A stretch of DNA of 64,000 bases from Monocercomonoides exilis (Eukaryota; Preaxostyla; Oxymonadida; Polymastigidae): assembly GCA_001643675.2 (NCBI GenBank), contig LSRY02000022.1, positions 1,030,001-1,094,000 on the forward strand. The letters run 5' to 3'. This document shows positions 58,901 through 64,000 of the stretch, piece by piece. Every line of letters starts with the position of its first letter. Position 1 is the stretch's first letter. The position numbers and the translations under genes are program-made. The notes under the pieces are model-generated. The model had not been told where the DNA came from. It did no database searches and was given only the letters and a program-made list of their open reading frames with translations.

Positions 58901-59290
58901 CAAGGCAATTCAGAAGAGGAAAGAAAGCAGGAAATTGAGGAGTTGAGTGGAAGTGTTGATCTGCCGTGTGTGCCGCTGGTAAGACAGCACTTGGGCAGTA
59001 TCATTAATGTTCTAAAGGAGCATATGGAGGATCTTGTGACTTCGGAGAAATTATGTTCAGAAAGAGATTCGGAGAAATTATGTTCAGAAGGAGGGGTGGT
59101 GAATATGGAAGCGCTTGTGCGTATTTCAGAAGGAGTGGAGCTGATTAAGCGGTCAGAGCAAGTACAGTTTCTAATTGCGCCTGTATTTGAGCTGTGGGAT
59201 GATTTACTACATTTGCCGTGTTTGACTGAAGAGGAGATGAAGGAGATGAAAGGAACGAATGAATCAGTTGCAAAGGAAATAGAGAAATGA
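55910..59290 (+). CDS. Ras guanine-nucleotide exchange factor (CDC25-type RasGEF)
   Basis: A single 1,126-residue frame. The N-terminal 200 residues are basic and Pro-rich with no recognised domain. Residues about 225–265 (GSMDEIWDSVLLCYPLAASA) and 432–462 (VLVERWLLLHIEDFA) fit the RasGEF_N module. The catalytic domain starts near 755 with LKIDPKEIARQLTVIHASM, the classical DP.E.A.QLT...F motif. It continues with ITNWVISCIVSSTSSG (about 893), FFINLADELFALHNLFGMAA (about 919), DLPCVPLVRQHLGSI (about 1019) and NMEALVRISEGVELIKRSEQ (about 1064), and ends near LPCLTEEEMKEM. Poly-Ser and Glu/Lys tracts separate these blocks, including one inside the catalytic domain. It should load GTP onto a Ras-family GTPase. 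The ATG at 55910 is the first in frame. Confidence 0.85.
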   Translation: MNSRRPTTPPSQNKKEPTKTTPVKLYPSPFVPIPPNRLSMQIREVKLRHVEKESSLKEANDIRRNRASSHFSPIISIPLSAPSLIKRRENTLKYHLSQSMAKPVESKEATVQLEKSGTAYERFAYLNWNQNQNFHKTDDNVLGLKRIPKAPKPVATISESIQIIEQRLLDLEEIEAKKMDYGTSLAKMFENLKKIFIEKDKKEKKEVSTTSSSSKDDVHLALSRVVEMCALKAGSMDEIWDSVLLCYPLAASAEYILGSLISIFKGDKKIEMDNDFMKHNSSSSSSSSSSDSGFFSNLLSSASSHQSLFTFSSSASSSTPTPTFPNSSSSSSSSSSSSLQSSSSSAPFDASSLSSDPSQPMPPPSRESISLPATPFKNLLEMAYASTDAQLSSFSSSSSLSSSLSSSPSSSNNSSQMQSTSSSDLSLRGIKGSVCVLVERWLLLHIEDFATPSVRKQMLQLLREVTGMREKEGEGEREREGKEGRRRGRNCDDCEGSDGLTIESKKDAKEEEEAEEEADVGGRLFVDAVVSILTETPVMKRNMSVAGWRAEGAEKPILPKEVRKGKYSCEEGEKKEKGKGKKKGKERKEKEIKEKKKESLKNRREEEVQDEEEDDGEDDEDEEEYGSSDEYESEETEEESSERTSNSNGSKRKGEKEKEKENGKKKESNREKDNDKDEEDEEDEVVYVSMESDFPEPNVKMPNKPSSSSTPPPPPPLSSSSFSSSSSSSSSSSSSNAPNCANIETDASLQMPLKLPLLKIDPKEIARQLTVIHASMVVRIKRREILAYAISQAMENKGKWGKEEKEGEEEEEGEEEEEREKQEREEEKTSTSSTSSSTTPSSSSSTITTTSSLSSSSSSSSSSSSSFSSSSSSSYSSSSSSFPSLLRLLQHGKDITNWVISCIVSSTSSGANAGAATLSFFINLADELFALHNLFGMAAVVDGLRDKAVKGEGEKEKEKEKEKENKDENEKMRANWEAQDELMKSVFKELVQMCSERQGNSEEERKQEIEELSGSVDLPCVPLVRQHLGSIINVLKEHMEDLVTSEKLCSERDSEKLCSEGGVVNMEALVRISEGVELIKRSEQVQFLIAPVFELWDDLLHLPCLTEEEMKEMKGTNESVAKEIEK

Positions 59291-62128
59291 AGAAATGAAG
59301 AATTGAAAGAGAGAAATGGAAGATGAAGGAGGGCTGAAGCCAAATGTTATCTTTGTCGCTTTGATTTCTTTCCAAAAAATTTGATTTTTTTTTCCTTTTT
59401 TCTTTTGACTTTTCACTTTTCATTTTTCTTCTTCTTCTTCCTTCACATTGTACAGATTAGAGCTCTGAACAATTTCCCCAATGGAAAAAGCATTAATTGG
59501 ATATCCTTAAAAATTCTTATTAGAATAAAATTATTCACTCACATCAAATAGAAATAGTTTGTTATTATTTCATTATCATGTTATTTGTTCTTTTTAAATT
59601 CTTTCATTTTTTTATTTTCATTGTCAAAAAAAATTTTGAGTGTGTTTTTCACTAACCTAGTTGCGTATGAGCTGTTATCATTGACACTTTGGTTATGATT
59701 TTTTTTACTTTGCCAAAATTTGAACTGATAACTTTGTCATTCACACACTTGCGTTGTCTGTTAATGTTGATGTTTCTGTTGTTGATATGATCCTTTTTTT
59801 CCAATAAAAAAGAGTGTTAATGCGTTCATCAAATGACTTTCTATCAATTTTTATTTGATTTGTCTTGTTTTCCACATTGCTTTTTTATTGTTTGTTTGTT
59901 TGTTTGTTTGTAGGTTGCATTATTTTTAACGGGATTCAGGTCATTTCAATGTTAAAAGTTTTGCGAAAAGTTTTAGTTTTCTAATAAATTTCCCCTCCCC
60001 CTCTTTCATTAGTTGTTTTTCCCGCTATTTTACTTGTCGTTTCAATTCGTTCAAATGTTGAAAGCTTGTTTATAAAATAATGCTATTATGAGACATAACA
60101 TAAACGTTTATTTATTTATTTTTTATGTTATTTGTAGAAGTGCGTTGTGTACTTTCATTCAAAACTGTGTTTATGATTTCTGTTGGTTTTGTTAGTTTCT
60201 CTTTTCTTTTTATTTCAAATTGAATTTTTAAATAAACAAATTAAAAAAAAAATATTTTTGTTGAAGAATAGAATGTGTTTCATGGATAACCTATTCAAAA
60301 AGAAAAAAATCATAAAAAAATATAAAAATAAAATGAAAATTTTAATTTTTAAATAAAAACGCTGTCAAAACATTTGAAGAAAATATAAAAACTGAATAAA
60401 TCTCTAAACAAGTGGAACAATAAGTCAGGTAACATAAAAACTATTTAAAACGATGCCAATATTTCAAAATGAAAAAAAAACTAATTATTGAGGGAAAAAA
60501 TAAAGCAATTTTCAATCAAAAATCTACAGGTTTGAAATGATGATACAAAAAGGGGAAAAAAGTGTTAAACATTTAAAAAAAAAATCAAAAAATCTCGAAG
60601 AGAATGAAGAAAAGTTAGAAATTTCAGATGAATAAAATAAAAGTGATAAAGAAAAGAAAAGAACAAAGACAAAAACTGAGAAAAATAAGCGAGAGTGTGT
60701 AGAAAGAGATAAAATTAATACATTTCATGAAAGAGATCTCTTATATTGCATAAACAAGCAATGAATATGCGAATATAATAAATAAAAAAAAAGGTATTTT
60801 TGATGCTTCATTCAAAAAATAAACAAAAACATTAGAAAAAAAAGAAAGAAAATGAAATGAATCTCCATAAAAAAGATTGCCGATATTCAAAAAGATCTGA
60901 ATTTGGCATTAAAAACACTATAATCAAAGAATAGATAATAATAAGGATAAAGCAAATAACTACAAAAGAAAGCAAGTTAGCAAAGCTCGTAAGACAGAAA
61001 AAAAACAATGGAAATGTAAGTCACATGCACAAATATATGCTCTTTCGATCATTTGCACCATCTTTTTTTTTGTTGTTGTTGCTGTTTTCTTTTTGGATAT
61101 CGCAGTGATAACAAAAGCAATAAGTGTAAAGAAAAAGATTGTAAAAAATACAAAGAGCGAAAGGAAATTAACTCAAACAATACAAATTGAAATAAGCAAA
61201 TAAAAAAACAAAGGCAAAAAATGGAAAACTAAGATTCTCTACAATCACATGATCACTCATGTGTGTTTTAAATTTATAGAAAACAAAAATGATAAGTAAC
61301 AAAAGAGAGAAAGAAAGAAAGATAGAAAGAAGAGAAGATGAAAAATAAAAAAAAGAAAGAAAAAATATTTGTTCTAAAATAAAAAAGAAGGAATAATACA
61401 ATAACAACTATCTATTCTCGCTTTCAAGAGCTGTCCAGAACGGCCAAAGTACTTTCAACTAAAAAGACTTCTTCGTTCTTTCAGCAACCGATACCGATAA
61501 AGAGTACACAAATAGGGGGGCTAATAAACATGAAATTAAATACTAATTCTCATGCAAAGAAAACCTTAGCTAAACGTGAAAAATGATTATATATGACTGA
61601 AAGTGATTGAAAGTGATTCAGAATGTATAGACATGTGTAAAATAAGAACATCAAAAACAATTTTTCTTTTGTCTACAAAGGCAAAATCACGCAATAAATA
61701 TGTTCTCTTCAATGAAACAACATACTTCTGAATTAAAATTTTTTTCACACAAACACATTGAAAGCCCAAAACAAGGTAATCCAGTGATCTCAAAACGGTA
61801 TCTTCTCAAAACAAAAAATTAATTTCTCAAAACAATAAAAGATTAAAAAATATAATAAAACTCACAAAAATAACACAAAATTTGCGATAACCAAAATGAA
61901 CTGCTTTTGGCTGCTAAATCTTACTGGTTCCAATGGGAACTCAATAAAACTATCAATTCAACGCAAAAATATTCGAGATGAAAATTGTAATCATTGCCAG
62001 TATAAAAATAATTAAATGAATGAGTAACATTGTAAATTTTTTGTAACTGCATGATATTTCACAATTTGATATTAAGCTGCGAATAAATATGTCCCATCTC
62101 TGAAAAATACAATATCTTCCCAATATGT
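59291..62128. other. Long AT-rich intergenic region
   Basis: The 2.8 kb between the RasGEF gene and the 3' end of the cyclin gene contains only short chance frames. A (GTTT)n run lies near 59890–59912, and there are many A or T runs. I saw no RNA gene, transposon end or coding remnant. This gap is unusual beside the tight spacing of 39–59 kb. Confidence 0.45.
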
Positions 62129-63274
62129 TCATTTGCCCATCCAGACGGTTGGAGGAGCTGACTGGGGTGTTGCAGACGACAGTGGCATAGACTCCCGCCC
62201 AGGGTCTTGTCCTGACCGAACCCATCCGTAGCACCCGGGCGTCACAACACTCACCACCGGCACAGGCACGGCAACTGCCATCACTGGGATCCCGTGGTCA
62301 ATGTGCTCAAATCCGCTTGGCGTGCGGATCACAATTCCACTCTCACTTCCAGTCGATGCTGGAGTGCTTGACCCTGAAACTCCTCCCAATCCGCAAACAC
62401 TCCCAGGAACACTCCCAAGAACACTTCCAGGAACACTCCCAAGAACGCTCCCAGGGACGCTCCCTCCGCTTCCCATTCCTCCTGAACTCGCACCTGCACC
62501 CGCACTTGCACCCGTACCCGAACCTGCACCTGTTCCTGCTCCAATTCCAACACCAATGCTAAGCCCTCTCATTTCGCATCCAATCTGTATTAAGCTGTCC
62601 ATATGATTTATATCAGATACCGGCATGACTCCAACAACATCCATCATAACTTTTGTAAACTCTGCAAGGTGAATAGTAAGATTAAAGTTGACTCGATGAA
62701 GGAATGCTATTTCTGATTGATTCACCACGGAAACAGGGATTCCAATCAATTTTGCCCACCATCCATTTTGGGGATGCGTGTCGATTTCCAGCTTTAGAAC
62801 AAGAACCACAGTAATTAACAATATTGTACCAAGGCTCGCTTCGCTGATCAGCCTCGATGATGAATCAAAAAATGTTTTTTCAGCTTGTATTAAAAGATCA
62901 AGTAGGTATACAGCATGAACCATTTCTGAGCCTGTGAGCGAAACAACTGAGCGAATAACCTCAAAAAATTGGTAGATTCGCCGATGCAAATCTAAAATCG
63001 ATGACGTTTGTGCTTCGACTTTGCTGTTCAAACTTTCGCTCGATAAATACGCATATAATTGAGCTGCTATCCATCGTGTAATTTTTAATAAATGCTCATC
63101 AGAAATTTTGGAATGACAGAATGCGTCCATTGAAATAGTCGGCAAAGAGGATATTGGCGCTGGTATGCCTCCCAACACAGGCTGATACCCAACTCCAATC
63201 ATGCTGTTGTCCACTCCGTACCCCATAGAAACAACTTGACGTTGATCTCTAACAATTAATTGCGGAGTAGCCAT
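62129..63274 (-). CDS. Cyclin (Pho80-like N-terminal cyclin box) with a Gly/Ser/Val-rich tail
   Basis: A single 381-residue frame starting MATPQLIVRDQRQVVSMGYG. The cyclin box covers residues about 55–205. Helix 1 is LLKITRWIAAQLYAYL, followed by VSLTGSEMVHAVYLLDLLIQ, LGTILLITVVLVLKLEIDTH and VVNQSEIAFLHRVNFNLTIH; the last two fit helices 3 to 5 of Pho80/P-type cyclins (KLADD...N..E..FL..IDF.L). Such cyclins partner CDK5/Pho85-type kinases. The C-terminal 170 residues are low complexity (GAGTGAGSGTGASAGAGAS, then repeats of VPGSVLGS). An inverted, collapsed copy of the gene faces it across 223 bp between start codons. Confidence 0.8.
   Translation of the reverse strand: MATPQLIVRDQRQVVSMGYGVDNSMIGVGYQPVLGGIPAPISSLPTISMDAFCHSKISDEHLLKITRWIAAQLYAYLSSESLNSKVEAQTSSILDLHRRIYQFFEVIRSVVSLTGSEMVHAVYLLDLLIQAEKTFFDSSSRLISEASLGTILLITVVLVLKLEIDTHPQNGWWAKLIGIPVSVVNQSEIAFLHRVNFNLTIHLAEFTKVMMDVVGVMPVSDINHMDSLIQIGCEMRGLSIGVGIGAGTGAGSGTGASAGAGASSGGMGSGGSVPGSVLGSVPGSVLGSVPGSVCGLGGVSGSSTPASTGSESGIVIRTPSGFEHIDHGIPVMAVAVPVPVVSVVTPGCYGWVRSGQDPGRESMPLSSATPQSAPPTVWMGK
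62395..62465 (-). repeat. 12-bp minisatellite in the cyclin tail
   Basis: About six units of the type actcccaggaac/actcccaagaac encode the SVPG/SVLG repeats of the cyclin's C-terminal tail. Length variation between strains or assemblies is likely. Confidence 0.75.
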
Positions 63275-63312
63275 GCAAATAAATGTGAAGGATTAAGTCG
63301 TCGAAATCAATT
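63203..63312 (-). repeat. Left arm of a 110-bp inverted repeat at the cyclin start
   Basis: It covers the first codons of the cyclin gene and 38 bp upstream. By eye it is identical, reversed, to 63460–63569. The spacer of 147 bp is AT-rich. Confidence 0.85.
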
Positions 63313-63459
63313 CTGTAACAATTGCACTTTTTAATGGGTCAGAAATGTCACATTTGGTTATTATTCAAATATTGATTATAATAATAAATGTAGCTTTTTA
63401 AAATATTACAAATTCGAATAACGAAATTTAACCCATAAATAGCACAAATTATAAGGGTT

Positions 63460-63569
63460 AATTGATTTCGACGACTTAATCCTTCACATTTATTTGCATG
63501 GCTACTCCGCAATTAATTGTTAGAGATCAACGTCAAGTTGTTTCTATGGGGTACGGAGTGGACAACAGC
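63460..63569 (+). repeat. Right arm of the 110-bp inverted repeat
   Basis: Carries the same upstream sequence (aattgatttcgacgacttaa) and the same opening 24 codons as the cyclin gene, in the opposite orientation. Confidence 0.85.
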
Positions 63570-63930
63570 AATCCAGCGCCAATATCTCTGGGCTATTCTG
63601 TCATTAAATTTCTGATGAGCATTTTACAGAAAACGATGGAGGCTGTCAGTTTGCGGAGAGTTCAGCTTTCGGGTGTGTGCAGCTGCACATGTGGGCTATT
63701 CCGGGAATCCTCCTTCATCAGTCAAAATCTTACTATTCAAAGTGTTGATGGATTCCATATAATACAGGGAATGCAAAATGAAGTGCCGGTGTGAGCAAGG
63801 TGATGTTGGAAGGAGCTGATGTTGGGGTCATCCAGCATGACCCTGGGCGGGACACCACTGTCTCTGCAACAGGTCAGCTCCTCCAACCGTCTGGATGGGC
63901 AAATGAACATATTGGGGAAATAAAAAAGAA
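63498..63930 (+). pseudogene. Collapsed head-to-head copy of the cyclin gene
   Basis: It starts with the same 24 residues as the cyclin (MATPQLIVRDQRQVVSMGYG...), then diverges. Recognisable cyclin pieces remain (tttctgatgagcattt, from the SKISDEHL segment), but most of the cyclin box is deleted. The frame stops at 63794. Downstream, gaccctgggcggga and ctcctccaaccgtctggatg reproduce the last codons of the cyclin gene nearly perfectly (to about 63915). A 1,146-bp gene is thus represented by about 430 bp that keeps both ends. It is non-functional as a cyclin, although the first 98 codons remain open. The last 60 bases of the window contain nothing recognisable. Confidence 0.75.
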
Positions 63931-64000
63931 AAATTACAATAATGTTGAGGAGGATAATATTTACCCATTCAACTGATATTTCGAAAGATTATGATCTGTA

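Noticed and set aside
61168-61793. Short frames in the 59.3–62.1 kb gap
   Set aside because: Composition is that of AT-rich random sequence, with no start context, domain or splice-consistent partner.

Overview
This is eukaryotic nuclear DNA. It is AT-rich between genes, with short GT–AG introns (57–352 nt where I could place them), ordinary stop codons, and proteins full of poly-serine and Glu/Lys runs. Parallel beta-helix surface proteins ('polymorphic membrane protein'-like), a small dispersed helical-repeat family, intron-bearing ribosomal protein genes and the standard genetic code together suggest an oxymonad (Preaxostyla) close to Monocercomonoides or Blattamonas. That placement rests on recognition of the families, not on a search.

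Layout. 1–9.7 kb: remains of three beta-helix surface protein genes (about 1.85–4.0 kb plus strand, 5.4–6.1 kb minus, 9.0–9.7 kb minus), all broken or truncated. 9.74–21.24 kb: a nest of mobile elements. The outer one is a pogo/Tigger-like DDE element with a decayed transposase at 18.5–21.1 kb and matching 29-bp inverted ends at 9748 and 21229. Inside it lies an element with roughly 500-bp inverted arms (10.32–14.46 kb). The right arm of that element holds a hAT-like element (14469–17906) with an exact 8-bp target duplication, which carries a degenerate copy of a host gene family. 21–27.4 kb: two further copies of that family with their upstream sequence, one apparently intact and one a pseudogene. 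27.4–30.0 kb: a cluster of MITEs. 30.65–34.70 kb: an intact 1,350-residue beta-helix surface protein.

From 35.7 kb the window is gene-dense: a 1,103-residue Lys/Glu/Ser/His-rich protein with seven copies of a Trp-centred repeat; ribosomal proteins eL37 (four exons) and eL43; a seven-exon gene for a 4,685-residue leucine-rich-repeat/PP2C phosphatase (40409–55584); and a Ras guanine-nucleotide exchange factor (55910–59290). After a 2.8-kb gap comes a Pho80-type cyclin (minus strand), facing a collapsed head-to-head copy of itself at the right edge.

The LRR–PP2C gene and the RasGEF gene lie in tandem 325 bp apart. Similar modules act together in Ras signalling elsewhere (fungal CYR1 with CDC25), so a functional link is possible but unproven. 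The other genes show no evident common pathway.
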